Notes: generated from the sequence alone by a model not told the origin. Numbered from the stretch's first letter, positions 26,290 through 37,047 are shown. The stretch: DNA of 64,000 bases from Clostridium lentum (GCF_014287815.1 NZ_JACOOQ010000012.1:28937-92936), one strand, 5' to 3'. Numbers and translations: made by a program.

Positions 26290-27243
26290 ATGACAAGATA
26301 TATATTAAGAAGGTTTTGTGAGATGGTTTTAACACTTTTTCTTGTAGCTTCAGGAACATTTTTTCTATTATCAGCTGTTCCAGGTAATGCATTAAGTCAA
26401 AAGATCAATAAGCTGCCAGCTGCTACACAAGAAAGGGTTTTGGCAAAGTATGGTTATGATAAGCCTGTATTAGAAAGGTATGTAGTAACGCTTAAAAATT
26501 ATATAGTAAATAGAGATTTTGGAGAATCTATTGTACAAGCAGGAGATACAGTTTCAGGAATTATTTCAAGTAAGCTTCCTGTTTCAGCAAGGCTTGGATT
26601 ACAACAAATAGTAATAGGTGTGACACTAGGAATTCTTTTAGGAACAATAGCAGCAATGAAGCGTAATACAATAATTGATTACATAATTTTAGTTGGGTCA
26701 ATGTTATTAAAATCAGTTCCTGTAATAGTTTTAGCTTTATTACTACAAAAATATCTAACTAAGGGAGCTGTTTTTGATTTCCCAATAGTAGGATGGGCTA
26801 GCGGTAAAGAATTATGGTTTGGTGGATGGAAATATACTATACTACCAACAATAGCTGGTGCAGGTATTTATCTAGCATATTATTGTAGGCTTACAAAAAC
26901 AAGTATGCTTGATTGTATAAATCAAGAATATACACTTACAGCTAGATCTAAAGGTTTATCAGAAGTGAGTATAGTACGTAAGCATGTGCTTAGAAATTCA
27001 TTTATTCCAATAGTTACAGTATTACCAGTTACTGTTTCAGGGATAATGGAAGGTGCATTTTTCATTGAAAATGTATTTGCTATTCCTGGAATAGGTAAAT
27101 ACTTCATAAGTGCAGTAAATCAAAGAGATGTACCAATAGTAATGGGATTAACTATATTTTCAGCAACAATTTATATAATAGCTATTTTTATAACAGATAT
27201 ATTATATACATTGGTTGATCCACGTATAAATCTAGCAAAGTAG
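26290..27243 (+). CDS. oppB: Oligopeptide ABC transporter permease
   Basis: This 317-residue inner-membrane permease has six predicted membrane segments. Landmarks are the N-terminal YILRRFCEMVLTLFLVASGTFF and the cytoplasmic EAA loop YTLTARSKGLSEVSIVRKHV (about residues 216-235) that contacts the ATPases. It pairs with OppC. AGAGGTG precedes the ATG, and oppC begins 12 bp after the stop. Confidence 0.92.
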   Translation: MTRYILRRFCEMVLTLFLVASGTFFLLSAVPGNALSQKINKLPAATQERVLAKYGYDKPVLERYVVTLKNYIVNRDFGESIVQAGDTVSGIISSKLPVSARLGLQQIVIGVTLGILLGTIAAMKRNTIIDYIILVGSMLLKSVPVIVLALLLQKYLTKGAVFDFPIVGWASGKELWFGGWKYTILPTIAGAGIYLAYYCRLTKTSMLDCINQEYTLTARSKGLSEVSIVRKHVLRNSFIPIVTVLPVTVSGIMEGAFFIENVFAIPGIGKYFISAVNQRDVPIVMGLTIFSATIYIIAIFITDILYTLVDPRINLAK

Positions 27244-27255
27244 GGGGACAAACTA

Positions 27256-28173
27256 ATGGAAAAGGTAAAAGATAAGAGATTTGAATTAGTAGATTTGTCT
27301 AAATTAAATAGTGAAGAAGTTGTGAGACCTAATATAAGCTATTGGAAGGATGCTTGGAGAAGATTAAAAAAGAATCCAGTAGCAATGGTAGCTTTAGTAG
27401 TATTAGTGCTAGTGACAATTATTGCTATCATAGGACCTCATATTAAAAATTTAGATTATTTAACAATTGTTACATCAGCAAAAAACAAAGGACCAAGTTC
27501 AGAGTTTTGGTTTGGAACTGATAACTTAGGTAGAGATTTATTCACAAGAGTATGTATAGGTACTAGAAAGTCACTTCTTATAGCATTATTTGCTACATTA
27601 ATTGATGTGGTAATTGGATGTTTATATGGAGGAATAATGGCTTATACTGGTGGTTATGTTGATGAAATTATGATGAGGGTAGTAGAAGTTTTAAACAGTA
27701 TTCCTTATTTAATTGTTACATTAATAATAATAGTTGTTTTAGGAAATGGATATTTACCACTGATGATTGCCTTATGTATAACTGGATGGACAGGAACTGC
27801 CAGAATGGTAAGAGGTAAGATACTTCAATTAAGAGAAAGTGAATATGTATTAGCAGCAGAAGCTTTAGGAGCATCTACAATGAGAATAATAATTAAACAT
27901 TTATTACCTAACACAATTGGTCTTATTATTCTTGATGTTGCACAAACAATACCATCAGTAATTGTTGCGGAAACATCGCTTGCATTCTTAGGATTAGGAT
28001 TAACAACACCAAGATTTAGTTTAGGTTCATTATTATCATCTGGACAAGCAAGCATGTCTTTCTATCCATATCAATTATTATTCCCAACTATAGTATTAGT
28101 ACTTTTAATATTATCATTTAATATATTGGGGGATGGGCTTAGAGATGCTTTAGATCCAAAACTTAGACAATAG
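27256..28173 (+). CDS. oppC: Oligopeptide ABC transporter permease
   Basis: This 305-residue protein is the second permease. It has the OppC-type soluble N-terminus, WRRLKKNPVAMVALVV before the first membrane helix, FGTDNLGRDLFTRV, and the EAA loop YVLAAEALGASTMRIIIKHL. Its ribosome site TAGGGGGAC contains a seven-base match to the C-rich loop of candidate sRNA copy B (GTCCCCC), noted as a possible target only. oppD follows 12 bp later. Confidence 0.92.
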   Translation: MEKVKDKRFELVDLSKLNSEEVVRPNISYWKDAWRRLKKNPVAMVALVVLVLVTIIAIIGPHIKNLDYLTIVTSAKNKGPSSEFWFGTDNLGRDLFTRVCIGTRKSLLIALFATLIDVVIGCLYGGIMAYTGGYVDEIMMRVVEVLNSIPYLIVTLIIIVVLGNGYLPLMIALCITGWTGTARMVRGKILQLRESEYVLAAEALGASTMRIIIKHLLPNTIGLIILDVAQTIPSVIVAETSLAFLGLGLTTPRFSLGSLLSSGQASMSFYPYQLLFPTIVLVLLILSFNILGDGLRDALDPKLRQ

Positions 28174-28185
28174 GAGGAAGAAACT

Positions 28186-29232
28186 ATGAACAATACAAAT
28201 AATGAAAAGAAGAACACTCCAATGTTAGAGGTTGAAGATTTAAAGGTATCTTATCATACTTATGCAGGAGAAGTACAATCAGTTAGAGGAGTTTATTTTT
28301 CTGTAGATAAAGGTGAAGTTTTAGCTATTGTTGGAGAATCAGGTTGTGGTAAAAGTGTTACTTCAAGAGCCATAATGAGACTTGTTGAAGCACCACAAGG
28401 TGAAATTAAAAAATGTAGTAAAATACTTTTTAATGGTGAAAATATTTTAAATTATGATAAGAAAAAGATTAGAGAGTTTAGAGGTGGAGATTGTGCAATG
28501 ATATTCCAAGATGCACTTACTTCTCTAAATCCAACAATGAAAATTGGTAAGCAAATAATGGAGAACTTAATTATTCATAGACATATGAATAAAAAGGCTG
28601 CAAAAGAAGAAGCAATAAAAATATTAAAACTTGTAGGAATTCCTAATGCTGAAAAAAGAATTAATCAATATCCACATGAATTTTCAGGTGGTATGAGGCA
28701 AAGAGCTATGATTGCTATAGCAGTTGCTTGTGAGCCTAAAATATTAATAGCTGATGAGCCAACAACAGCTCTAGATGTTACAATACAAGCGCAGATATTA
28801 GAGCTTATAAATGACTTAAAAGAAAGATTAAATACATCAGTAATATTGATAACACACGATTTTGGTGTTGTTGCAGGAATGGCTGATAAGATAGCAGTTA
28901 TGTATGCAGGACAAATTATAGAAAGAGGAACTAAAAAAGAGATATTCTATAATCCTAAGCATCCATATACATGGGCATTATTAAATGCAGTGCCTAAGTT
29001 AGAATGGAAAGGGAAACAAATTCTTGAGACTATACCAGGAACACCTCCAGATTTAATAGCACCTCCTAAAGGATGTGGATTTGCTAAGAGATGTAAGCAT
29101 TGTATGAATATATGCCTAGAAGAAGAACCGGCAGAATATAATTTTGAAGATGGACACGTTGCGAAATGTTGGTTATACAATGAAGAAGTTCCAAGCGCTG
29201 TTTTGGAATTAGCTATTGGAGGTAGAGATTAA
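28186..29232 (+). CDS. oppD: Oligopeptide ABC transporter ATPase
   Basis: This 348-residue ATPase has Walker A GESGCGKS, signature SGGMRQRAMIA and Walker B ILIADEPTTALD. Its C-terminal oligopeptide_HPY domain contains four cysteines (CGFAKRCKHCMNIC), which in relatives bind an iron-sulfur cluster. It energises OppBC together with OppF. The stop TAA overlaps the ATG of oppF by one base (TAATG), indicating coupled translation. Confidence 0.93.
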   Translation: MNNTNNEKKNTPMLEVEDLKVSYHTYAGEVQSVRGVYFSVDKGEVLAIVGESGCGKSVTSRAIMRLVEAPQGEIKKCSKILFNGENILNYDKKKIREFRGGDCAMIFQDALTSLNPTMKIGKQIMENLIIHRHMNKKAAKEEAIKILKLVGIPNAEKRINQYPHEFSGGMRQRAMIAIAVACEPKILIADEPTTALDVTIQAQILELINDLKERLNTSVILITHDFGVVAGMADKIAVMYAGQIIERGTKKEIFYNPKHPYTWALLNAVPKLEWKGKQILETIPGTPPDLIAPPKGCGFAKRCKHCMNICLEEEPAEYNFEDGHVAKCWLYNEEVPSAVLELAIGGRD

Positions 29233-30200
29233 TGGGTAAAGAAGGAAATGTAATACTAGAAGTTAAAAACTTAAAAAAACATTTTAAAGTTGGTGGAGGT
29301 GCTACTTTAAAAGCAGTTGATGATGTTTCTTTCTTTGTTAGAGAAGGAGAAACTTTAGGGCTTGTTGGAGAGTCAGGGTGTGGTAAGACTACTTGCGGAA
29401 GAACTGTAATTGGAATGTATGATAAGACAGACGGGGAAGTTTTTTATAAAGGAAAAAGTGTTCATGGATTAAAAGGAAAAGATAGGAAGGACTTTACAAA
29501 AGAAGTTCAAATAATTTTCCAAGATCCATATGCTTCTTTAAATCCAAGAATGACAGTTGCAGATATTATAGCAGAAGGTATTGATATTCATGGACTTGCA
29601 AAAAGCAAGGGAGAGAGAAGTGAAAGAGTATATAAACTATTAGAACAAGTTGGATTAAATAAAGAACATGCCAATAGATTTGTTCATGAATTTTCAGGTG
29701 GGCAAAGACAAAGAATAGGTATCGCTAGAGCACTTGCTGTAGAACCAAAATTCATCCTTTGTGATGAGCCTATATCTGCCCTTGATGTTTCTATTCAAGC
29801 GCAAATAGCAAATATGCTTATTAAGTTTCAAAAAGAACTAGGACTTACGTATCTTTTTATAGCTCATGATTTAGCTATGGTAAAGCATATATCAGATAGA
29901 GTTGCTGTTATGTACTTAGGAAGTATGGTTGAACTTGCTGAATCGGAAGCATTGTATTCAAATCCTAAACATCCATATACTGAAGCCCTTATGTCAGCTA
30001 TTCCAATAGCAGATCCAGATGTGGAGGAAATCAGACAAAGAATAATGCTTGAAGGAGATGTACCAAGTCCAATAAACACTCCTCCAGGATGTAAGTTCCA
30101 AGGAAGATGTAGTAAATGTATGGATATTTGTAAGAAAGAATCTCCTTTATTTAAAGAAGTTGAAAAAGACCATTATGTAGCATGTCATTTATATGACTAA
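29232..30200 (+). CDS. oppF: Oligopeptide ABC transporter ATPase
   Basis: This 322-residue partner ATPase of OppD has Walker A GESGCGKTTCGR, signature SGGQRQRIGIARAL, Walker B LCDEPISALD and the same cysteine-bearing C-terminal extension (CKFQGRCSKCMDIC). It begins on the last base of oppD. It closes the canonical A-B-C-D-F order. Confidence 0.93.
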   Translation: MGKEGNVILEVKNLKKHFKVGGGATLKAVDDVSFFVREGETLGLVGESGCGKTTCGRTVIGMYDKTDGEVFYKGKSVHGLKGKDRKDFTKEVQIIFQDPYASLNPRMTVADIIAEGIDIHGLAKSKGERSERVYKLLEQVGLNKEHANRFVHEFSGGQRQRIGIARALAVEPKFILCDEPISALDVSIQAQIANMLIKFQKELGLTYLFIAHDLAMVKHISDRVAVMYLGSMVELAESEALYSNPKHPYTEALMSAIPIADPDVEEIRQRIMLEGDVPSPINTPPGCKFQGRCSKCMDICKKESPLFKEVEKDHYVACHLYD

Positions 30201-30221
30201 AATATAAGATAGGTGATACAA

Positions 30222-30575
30222 ATGAAAAAGATAAGTGAACTATTTAAGGATATAGTTAGATGTATAGCTATTGGAATAACAATATCTGCAATTATATCCA
30301 TAGCAATATCAATAATGTGTGTATTTATGTATAAAGGAAATATAGTTAATATTGTATGTGGAATAAAGACAGTGCTTATTTGTATTGGAGCATTTGGAAT
30401 GATATTAGTAGCAATACTTTTGATGAAAAAGAAGAAAGAAAAGCCAATGAAATATATTAATGAATGGAAGAAAAAATATAAAATTTTTTCATATGAAATG
30501 GTTATGTTATTTATTACACTAACAATATTAATTTGTGGGGGAATTATTGATTGGTTTTTATTTTATAAGTTATAA
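30222..30575 (+). CDS. Small membrane protein of unknown function
   Basis: I recognise no family. The 117-residue protein has two N-terminal membrane segments (about residues 10-35 and 42-68), a basic stretch (KKKKEKPMKYINEWKKKYK), and one C-terminal membrane segment. ATG 30222 was chosen because AGGTG sits six bases before it; the upstream GTG overlaps that site. It follows oppF by 21 bp and may be its last cotranscribed gene. Confidence 0.65.
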   Translation: MKKISELFKDIVRCIAIGITISAIISIAISIMCVFMYKGNIVNIVCGIKTVLICIGAFGMILVAILLMKKKKEKPMKYINEWKKKYKIFSYEMVMLFITLTILICGGIIDWFLFYKL

Positions 30576-30608
30576 TGTATATATTAATTAATTTAGGAAT
30601 GATAGTAA

Positions 30609-30857
30609 ATGAATTATGTATATATTTTAAGTTGTAGTGATAATACATTATATACAGGATGGACAAATGATTTAGAGAGAAGGATTAATGTTCATTCCAG
30701 TGGAAAGGGAGCAAAATACACTAGAGGAAGGCTTCCAGTAAAGCTAGTATATTTTGAGAAGTTTAATGATAAAAAGTTAGCAATGAAAAGAGAATATGCA
30801 ATAAAGAGGTTAAGCAGAGAAGAAAAGCTTAAGCTTATAAAAGATTGGAATGTGTAA
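30609..30857 (+). CDS. GIY-YIG nuclease-family protein, YhbQ-like
   Basis: This 82-residue single GIY-YIG domain has the signature split YVYILSCSDNTLYTGWT, catalytic-type Arg in LERRINVH and a Glu-containing C-terminal part. Bacterial YhbQ/YazA proteins of this size have suggested roles in DNA damage handling, not firmly settled. There is no sign that it is a mobile-intron enzyme. The ribosome site is weak (AGGAATG). Confidence 0.85.
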   Translation: MNYVYILSCSDNTLYTGWTNDLERRINVHSSGKGAKYTRGRLPVKLVYFEKFNDKKLAMKREYAIKRLSREEKLKLIKDWNV

Positions 30858-31019
30858 TTAATGCACTTCCATCTTTTTTTATTAATAAATTAATGACAAG
30901 GTGTAAATAAATTTTAAAAAATATTTAGTAAGTAATTAAGATGTACGAATAAATAAGTGTAAAATAATTATTATAGAAAGAGGAGGCGGTTAGAATATTA
31001 TATTCTAGCAAGAATTAAG

Positions 31020-31763
31020 ATGAAGACTATTTTACATATTGAGCCAAGTGCCTTTTTTGTTGAAGTTATACGAAAGAAATTTAATGACAGTGAATACGAA
31101 TATTTATCTACAGATAGTTATAATGAAGCTTTAATATTATTGGAAGAGTTTGATGTAGATTTAATTATTAGTTCTTTTGAAGGAAATGGTATGACTTGTG
31201 AAGAGTTTATTAAGAATGTAACTTATTCATATCAGGATATTCCAGTTTGCATTTTATCAGGAAATAAATTAAATTCTAATATGCAACAGTTTATGAATTT
31301 AGGTGTTATTCAATATATAGATAAAGAAGAGGTTAATGAAGCATTAATAAAATATATAGATAATATATTTAAGATGGATAAATATTTACAGATATTAAAA
31401 GAAAAAGAAATTGCAGTAATAGAAGATAGTCATTTTTCAAGGTTACATTTAAAAGATATATTTGATAGATATAAAATAAAATCAGTGAGATACTTTGAAT
31501 CAGGAACAGAATTGGCAGAAAGTAAAAAGATTTATGATATATACCTTGTAGATTTAGTATTACAAGATGAGTTCGGAAAAAATATTATTGCAGAACTAAG
31601 AGAAAAAAGTGATGAATCATTAATTTTTGCTGTAACATCTTTAAATAATCCAAATCTTCTAGCTGATGTGATAGATAGTGGTGCTGATGATATAATAATT
31701 AAGCCAATAGAAGAAAAAATATTCATTGCAAAACTAAAATCATTCGTTAGAAAACTACAGTAG
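31020..31763 (+). CDS. Tandem receiver-domain protein, first receiver degenerate
   Basis: The 247-residue protein consists of two CheY-like receivers with no output domain. In the second (about residues 129-247) Asp178 (YDIYLVDLVL) and a conserved Lys (IIIKPIEEK) are in place. In the first (1-115) the phospho-acceptor position in DLIISSF is Ser51 or Ser52, so it is probably a pseudo-receiver. No histidine kinase is adjacent. The only strong ribosome site, AGAGGAGG, lies about 35 bases before the ATG with a small palindrome (AGAATATTATATTCT) between; the start may need correction. Confidence 0.75.
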   Translation: MKTILHIEPSAFFVEVIRKKFNDSEYEYLSTDSYNEALILLEEFDVDLIISSFEGNGMTCEEFIKNVTYSYQDIPVCILSGNKLNSNMQQFMNLGVIQYIDKEEVNEALIKYIDNIFKMDKYLQILKEKEIAVIEDSHFSRLHLKDIFDRYKIKSVRYFESGTELAESKKIYDIYLVDLVLQDEFGKNIIAELREKSDESLIFAVTSLNNPNLLADVIDSGADDIIIKPIEEKIFIAKLKSFVRKLQ

Positions 31764-31796
31764 ATAATTGATAATGGACAATTGAAAATTTATGAT

Positions 31797-31820
31797 GAAA
31801 GTCCTTAGGGACTTTCTTCA
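31797..31820. terminator. Convergent terminator
   Basis: GAAAGTCC-TTAG-GGACTTTC forms a perfect 8-bp stem. The better T-run is on the minus strand, serving the leftward 2Fe-2S gene. Confidence 0.7.
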
Positions 31821-31828
31821 AAAAATTA

Positions 31829-32050
31829 TTACATTGAATCTAAGTGCTCTGTAATTAACTCTTGAATCTTAGATCTACATCTACAGCCTTTGCAGCTACC
31901 AGTAGTTGCACCAGTTTCTTTAGCAACAGCTTCTACAGTGTGAGCACCATTTCTAATAGATTCCTTTATTTTAGCTCTTGTAATAACTCTACAAGGGCAT
32001 GTTTTTGTCATTTTATCTAAAACTTGTTGTCTTAATTCATCATTTTCCAT
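31829..32050 (-). CDS. BFD-like [2Fe-2S]-binding protein
   Basis: This 73-residue protein has four cysteines in a BFD-like pattern: CPCR near residue 19 and CKGCRCRSKI near residue 53. BFD-like domains bind a 2Fe-2S cluster and pass electrons, for example in NirB- or NifU-type proteins and bacterioferritin-associated ferredoxin. Here it is free-standing with no bacterioferritin nearby. The ATG has AGGAGAG upstream. It is divergent from the ileS leader. Confidence 0.85.
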   Translation of the reverse strand: MENDELRQQVLDKMTKTCPCRVITRAKIKESIRNGAHTVEAVAKETGATTGSCKGCRCRSKIQELITEHLDSM

Positions 32051-32174
32051 TTATAACTCTCCTAAATTTTAAATCTATCTTTATTAAAATTAAAGCATTT
32101 TTATATAATATAGTCAATATTAAGTAATAACTATTATTTATATAAAAGAGATAAAATAATGTTAACATACTTAA

Positions 32175-32204
32175 TTGACAATGAATAAAATAGTATAATA
32201 TAAT
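32175..32204 (+). promoter_or_regulatory. Promoter of the ileS leader
   Basis: TTGACA (32175-32180), 18-base spacer, TATAAT (32199-32204). Confidence 0.7.
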
Positions 32205-32210
32205 TAGTGT

Positions 32211-32490
32211 AATAACTATGAGTAGGAAAAGTATTTATATGGTATCTTTTAAGAGAGTGATTGGTTGGTGTAAAATCACAAGATAGTATAAGGAAAATCA
32301 CCTAGGAGTTGGAGACTGAAAGCAAGGAATTGTAATTAAGTTTATCCCGTATATCTGCGTTAAAGATTAGGATATGATAGTATCTGAAGATAGAGACTTA
32401 ATTTTTATAATATTTTAGAGTCTTTAAATAATAGGTGGTATAGCGAAAGTGAAACTTCGTCCTTTTATGGATGAGGCTTTTTTTATTTTT
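32211..32490 (+). promoter_or_regulatory. T-box leader, isoleucine (ATC specifier)
   Basis: The leader has the T-box layout. Stem I begins AGAGAGTGATTGG. The specifier-loop segment GAAAATCACCTAGGAG carries ATC at 32297-32299. The antiterminator segment ATAGGTGGTATAGCG contains TGGT (32435-32438), which would pair with the ACCA end of uncharged tRNA-Ile. A terminator (CTTCGTCC/GGATGAGG and T-run) ends the leader. A further 220 bases of leader follow before ileS, holding a palindrome AACCAAT/ATTGGTT near 32670. Confidence 0.88.
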
Positions 32491-32710
32491 AGGAAAAATA
32501 AGTTAAGCGGCTGTGTAGCTAATGCAACAGTCCAGCTAAGAAGTTAGGATAGTAAGAAAATGAAATTGTTTAAGAAAATTTTAGATTAAATCTTAACTAA
32601 TTATTAAACTGATAATTTTTGTTAATACTAATACAAAGAAGAATAGTAGTAAATTTGGTAATTTAACCAATTAAATTGGTTTTATATAAAAATATGGAGA
32701 GGAGAAATTT

Positions 32711-35700
32711 ATGTACAAGAAAGTTGAATTGCCACAAGGTTTTGTGGGAATGGAAAAAGAAATTGCAAACCTTTGGACTGCAAGAAATGTAATAAAGAAG
32801 AACTTTGATATGAATCAAGATGGTGAATATTTCACATTCTATGATGGACCTCCAACAGCAAATGGAAAACCACATATAGGTCATATCTTAACAAGAGTTA
32901 TGAAAGATATTATTCCAAGATACAAAGTTATGAAGGGATATAAAGTTATAAGAAAAGCTGGTTGGGATACTCATGGTCTTCCAGTTGAACTTGAAATAGA
33001 AAAGAAACTTGGTATTTCAGGAAAAGAACAAATCGAGGAATACGGAGTAGAAAAATTCGTTAAGGAATGTAAGGAAAGTGTTTTTACATATGTTAGCATG
33101 TGGGAAAAGATGACTGAACAAATAGGTTACTGGGTTGATATGGAAAATCCATATGTAACTTATCATAATCCATATATTGAATCAGTATGGTGGGCATTAA
33201 AGCAAATGTGGGATAAAGGTCTTTTATATGAAGGACATAAAGTAATGCCATATTGTCCAAGATGTGGAACTGCATTATCTTCACATGAAGTTGCTCAAGG
33301 ATATAAAGATGTTAAAGACTTAACTGCAGTTGCTAAATTTAAAGTTGCAGATGAAGATAATAAATATATCTTAGCATGGACAACAACTCCTTGGACATTA
33401 CCATCAAACTTAGCTTTATGTATTAACAAAGCTTATACTTACATTGAAGCAAAAGTTAACGATGAAATATTAATATTAGCTAAAGATTTAGCTCCAAAGG
33501 TTTTAGGAGAAGACTTTGAATTAGTTAGAGAATTCCCTGGAACTGAATTACTTGGAACTAAGTATGAACAATTAATGCCATTTGGAAAAGTTGAAGGAAA
33601 AGCTTTTGAAGTAATCCACGGTGATTATGTAACATTATCAGATGGTACTGGTGTAGTTCATATTGCACCTGCTTATGGTGAAGATGATAGCTTAGTTGCT
33701 AAAGCTAACGGAATTACTTTCATCAACTTAGTTGATAAAGAAGGTAAGTTCGTAGAAGAAGTAACTCCATGGGCTGGTAAGTTCGTTAAGAAATGTGATG
33801 AAAGCATTTGTAAATGGCTTGAAGAAAACAATAAGTTATTCAAGGCTGAAAAGCACTTACACTCATATCCACATTGTTGGAGATGTGACACACCACTTCT
33901 TTACTATCCAAAGGAAAGCTGGTTTGTTGCAATGACAACATTAAGAGATAAGCTTATAGAAAACAACAATAAAATCAACTGGTATCCAGATAACATAAGA
34001 ACAGGTAGATTTGGTAAGTTCTTAGAAAATGTTATTGACTGGGGTATTTCAAGAGATAGATACTGGGGAACTCCACTTCCAATTTGGGAATGTGAATGCG
34101 GACATAAAGAATGTATTGGAAGTATTGAAGAGTTAAAGAACAAAGGTATAAATGTTCCAGAAGATATAGAATTACACAAACCATATATAGATGCAGTTCA
34201 CTTAAACTGTCCAGAATGTGGTAAGGAAATGGAAAGAGTTAAAGAAGTTATTGACTGCTGGTTCGATTCAGGATCAATGCCATTTGCTCAATTACATTAT
34301 CCATTTGAAAATAAAGAATTATTTGAACAAAACTACCCAGCTCAATTCATTTCAGAAGCTGTTGACCAAACAAGAGGATGGTTCTATACATTACTTGCAA
34401 TTTCAACTGCTGTATTTGATAGAAACCCATTTGAAAACTGTATAGTTTTAGGTCACGTTCTTGATAAGAAGGGCTTAAAGATGTCTAAGTCTAAGGGTAA
34501 CGTTGTTGATCCATTTGAAGTATTAGGTAGTGAAGGTGCAGATGCTACAAGATGGCATTTCTACACTGCAAGTGCTCCATGGCTTCCAACAAGATTCTCT
34601 ACAGATGACGTATCTGAAGCAGGTAGAAAGTTCTTAAGCACATTATGGAATGTTTACTCATTCTACGTATTATATGCTGATTTAGATAAATTCAACCCAA
34701 CAGAATATGCTGATTTCGTATCAGATAATGTAATGGATAAGTGGATTATGTCTAAATTAAACACATTAGTTAAAGATGTTGATGCTAAATTAAATTCATA
34801 TGATATAAATAATGCTGCTTTAGCAATAGAAGATTTCACAGATGAATTATCTAACTGGTATGTAAGAAGAAATAGAGCAAGATACTGGTCTGAAACATTA
34901 ACAGATGATAAGATTGGTGCTTATGTAACATTATATAGAGTATTAACTACTTTAGTTAAAGTTGCAGCTCCATTTGTTCCATTCATCACAGAAGAAATCT
35001 ATCAAAACTTAGTAGTTAACTTAGACCCTCAAGCAGAAGAAAGTGTTCACTTATGCTTATGGCCAGAAGTTGATGAAAAGGCAATAGATAAAAACTTAGA
35101 AGCTGAAATGGATTTAGCTTACAAGATAGTTAAGCTTGGAAGAAGTGCAAGAAATGGTGCTAACATTAAGAATAGACAGCCATTATCTAAGATGCTTGTT
35201 TCAACAGATTCACTTCCAGCATACTATGGAGATATCATAACTGATGAGTTAAATATTAAGACTGTTGAATTTGGTGCTGACCTTTCAACTCATGTTAACT
35301 TTGAAATTAAACCTAACCTTCCTGTATTAGGTAGAGCGTATGGTAAGATGATACCTCAAATAAGAAAAGAAATTGGTGCTAGAAACCAAATGGAATTAGC
35401 TCAAACTATCCAAAATGGTGGAGTTGTTACTATCAATGTAGATGGAACTGAAATTGAATTAAATAAAGAAAATTTACTTGTAACAATGCAAGGATTAGAA
35501 GGATATGCTTTTGCTGGTGAAGGTTCTATAGGTGTTGTTCTTGATACTCATATTTCAGATGAATTAAGAGAAGAAGGTCATGTTAGAGAAATGATTTCTA
35601 AGATTCAAAACATGAGAAAAGAAAGCGGATTCCAAGTAGCAGATAAGATTAAGCTATACGTTTCTGATAATGAAATGTTAATGGACGTTATTAAGAAGTT

Positions 35701-35821
35701 TGCTGAAACTATTAAGAGAGATACTTTAACAGAAGAAATAATATTTGCAGCAAATAGAGAGTATACTGAAACAACAATAAATGGTGAAAAGCTAAATATG
35801 GCTGTGGAAGTTATAAAATAA
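32711..35821 (+). CDS. ileS: Isoleucine--tRNA ligase
   Basis: This 1036-residue class I synthetase charges tRNA-Ile. It has the HIGH motif in ANGKPHIGH (about residue 56), the [10 protein letters not shown] segment, the CP1 editing domain, the KMSKS motif in [10 protein letters not shown], and a C-terminal anticodon-binding region. The length fits the longer, eukaryote-like IleRS type, which is often mupirocin-tolerant (family knowledge, not tested here). The ATG follows GGAGAGGAG. Control is by the upstream T-box. Confidence 0.96.
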   Translation: MYKKVELPQGFVGMEKEIANLWTARNVIKKNFDMNQDGEYFTFYDGPPTANGKPHIGHILTRVMKDIIPRYKVMKGYKVIRKAGWDTHGLPVELEIEKKLGISGKEQIEEYGVEKFVKECKESVFTYVSMWEKMTEQIGYWVDMENPYVTYHNPYIESVWWALKQMWDKGLLYEGHKVMPYCPRCGTALSSHEVAQGYKDVKDLTAVAKFKVADEDNKYILAWTTTPWTLPSNLALCINKAYTYIEAKVNDEILILAKDLAPKVLGEDFELVREFPGTELLGTKYEQLMPFGKVEGKAFEVIHGDYVTLSDGTGVVHIAPAYGEDDSLVAKANGITFINLVDKEGKFVEEVTPWAGKFVKKCDESICKWLEENNKLFKAEKHLHSYPHCWRCDTPLLYYPKESWFVAMTTLRDKLIENNNKINWYPDNIRTGRFGKFLENVIDWGISRDRYWGTPLPIWECECGHKECIGSIEELKNKGINVPEDIELHKPYIDAVHLNCPECGKEMERVKEVIDCWFDSGSMPFAQLHYPFENKELFEQNYPAQFISEAVDQTRGWFYTLLAISTAVFDRNPFENCIVLGHVLDKKGLKMSKSKGNVVDPFEVLGSEGADATRWHFYTASAPWLPTRFSTDDVSEAGRKFLSTLWNVYSFYVLYADLDKFNPTEYADFVSDNVMDKWIMSKLNTLVKDVDAKLNSYDINNAALAIEDFTDELSNWYVRRNRARYWSETLTDDKIGAYVTLYRVLTTLVKVAAPFVPFITEEIYQNLVVNLDPQAEESVHLCLWPEVDEKAIDKNLEAEMDLAYKIVKLGRSARNGANIKNRQPLSKMLVSTDSLPAYYGDIITDELNIKTVEFGADLSTHVNFEIKPNLPVLGRAYGKMIPQIRKEIGARNQMELAQTIQNGGVVTINVDGTEIELNKENLLVTMQGLEGYAFAGEGSIGVVLDTHISDELREEGHVREMISKIQNMRKESGFQVADKIKLYVSDNEMLMDVIKKFAETIKRDTLTEEIIFAANREYTETTINGEKLNMAVEVIK

Positions 35822-35836
35822 TAAATAATAATAAGT

Positions 35837-35870
35837 AAGGTAGGGATTAGTTATAATTCCTACCTTTTTT
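35837..35870 (+). terminator. Terminator of ileS
   Basis: AAGGTAGGGATT pairs with AATTCCTACCTT, followed by TTTT. Confidence 0.85.
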
Positions 35871-35958
35871 GAAAGAATATAAATATAGGGAATGAAAATG
35901 TTACAATTTAATGGTATAATAAATTAATTAAAAATTATGAAAATGGAGTGATGTTGTT

Positions 35959-36957
35959 ATGGCTACATCTATAAAAGATGTTGCAAGGGAAGCGGGAGTT
36001 TCAATAGCTACGGTATCAAGAGTTTTAAATGATATAGATGTTGTTAATGAAGACACAAAGAAAAAGGTATTAGATGCAATAAAAAAATTAGGATATAGAC
36101 CTAATATAGTTGCAAGAAGTCTTAAGACGCAAAAAACTAAGACTATAGGAATACTAGTGCCAGATATATCAAGTGGATTCTATCCTGAAATTGTTAGAGG
36201 TGCAGAAGATGTTGCGAATATATATGATTATAATGTAATTTTATGCAACTCTGATTTTGATTCAGATAAAGAAAAAGATTACTTAAGAGTATTAAAAGAA
36301 AAAATGGTTGATGGAGTTATTTATATGAGTTCATCATTAGAAGAAGAAACATTGAATATAATAAATGAGTTGGATTTAAAGACAGTTTTAGTTGAAACAA
36401 AAGATAATGAAGGAAAACTTCCAAGTGTATATATAGATAATATTGAAGCAACTTATGAAGCAACAAAACACCTTCTTGATAAAGGAATAAAAAATATTGC
36501 TTTCATTGGTGTTGATAAAAGTTCTGCAAACGCTTGGGGAGATAGATATATCGGATATAAAAAAGCATTAAATGAAGCTGGAATTACTATAGATGAAGAT
36601 TTAGTTTATTTTGAAGGCTTAAAAGTTAAGAGTGGATACAGAGCATCAGAAAAATTCTTAGCTTCAGGTAAGAATTTTGATGGAATAATATGTGCATCTG
36701 ATGAAATTGCCATGGGTGCTATAAATGGATTAAGAGAAAAAGGAGTTAACACTCCAGAAGATGTAAGTGTAATAGGATTTAATGATAATGCTGTTGCATC
36801 TTACTTCTATCCAAAATTAACTACAGTTAAACAGCCAAGTTATGATATGGGTTCTGTTGCTATGAGAATACTTATAAAAATATTAAATAATAAGCCATTA
36901 GAAGAAGCAGAATTTATTTTAAGTCATGAATTGGTGGAAAGAGAAAGCTGTAAATAA
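35959..36957 (+). CDS. ccpA: Catabolite control protein A (LacI/GalR family)
   Basis: This 332-residue regulator begins with a LacI-type helix-turn-helix and hinge (SIKDVAREAGVSIATVSRVL and GYRPNIVARSLK), followed by a periplasmic-binding-like core with FDGIICASDEIAMGAINGL. Length and N-terminal sequence fit CcpA, the global carbon regulator that binds cre sites with HPr-Ser-P. Other LacI proteins are not fully excluded. A cre-like site lies 134 bp after its stop in front of a short orphan transcript. Confidence 0.85.
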   Translation: MATSIKDVAREAGVSIATVSRVLNDIDVVNEDTKKKVLDAIKKLGYRPNIVARSLKTQKTKTIGILVPDISSGFYPEIVRGAEDVANIYDYNVILCNSDFDSDKEKDYLRVLKEKMVDGVIYMSSSLEEETLNIINELDLKTVLVETKDNEGKLPSVYIDNIEATYEATKHLLDKGIKNIAFIGVDKSSANAWGDRYIGYKKALNEAGITIDEDLVYFEGLKVKSGYRASEKFLASGKNFDGIICASDEIAMGAINGLREKGVNTPEDVSVIGFNDNAVASYFYPKLTTVKQPSYDMGSVAMRILIKILNNKPLEEAEFILSHELVERESCK

Positions 36958-36988
36958 AAAGGAGCCTTGATAGGTTTCTTTTTATTTA
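36956..36988 (+). terminator. Terminator of ccpA
   Basis: AAAAGGAGCC and GGTTTCTTTT pair with two wobble pairs around TTGATA, followed by a T-rich tract. Confidence 0.75.
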
Positions 36989-37047
36989 ATTTTTTTACAA
37001 AGAAAGTGATTATAATTTGTATATTATTATAAAATATAAATATTATA

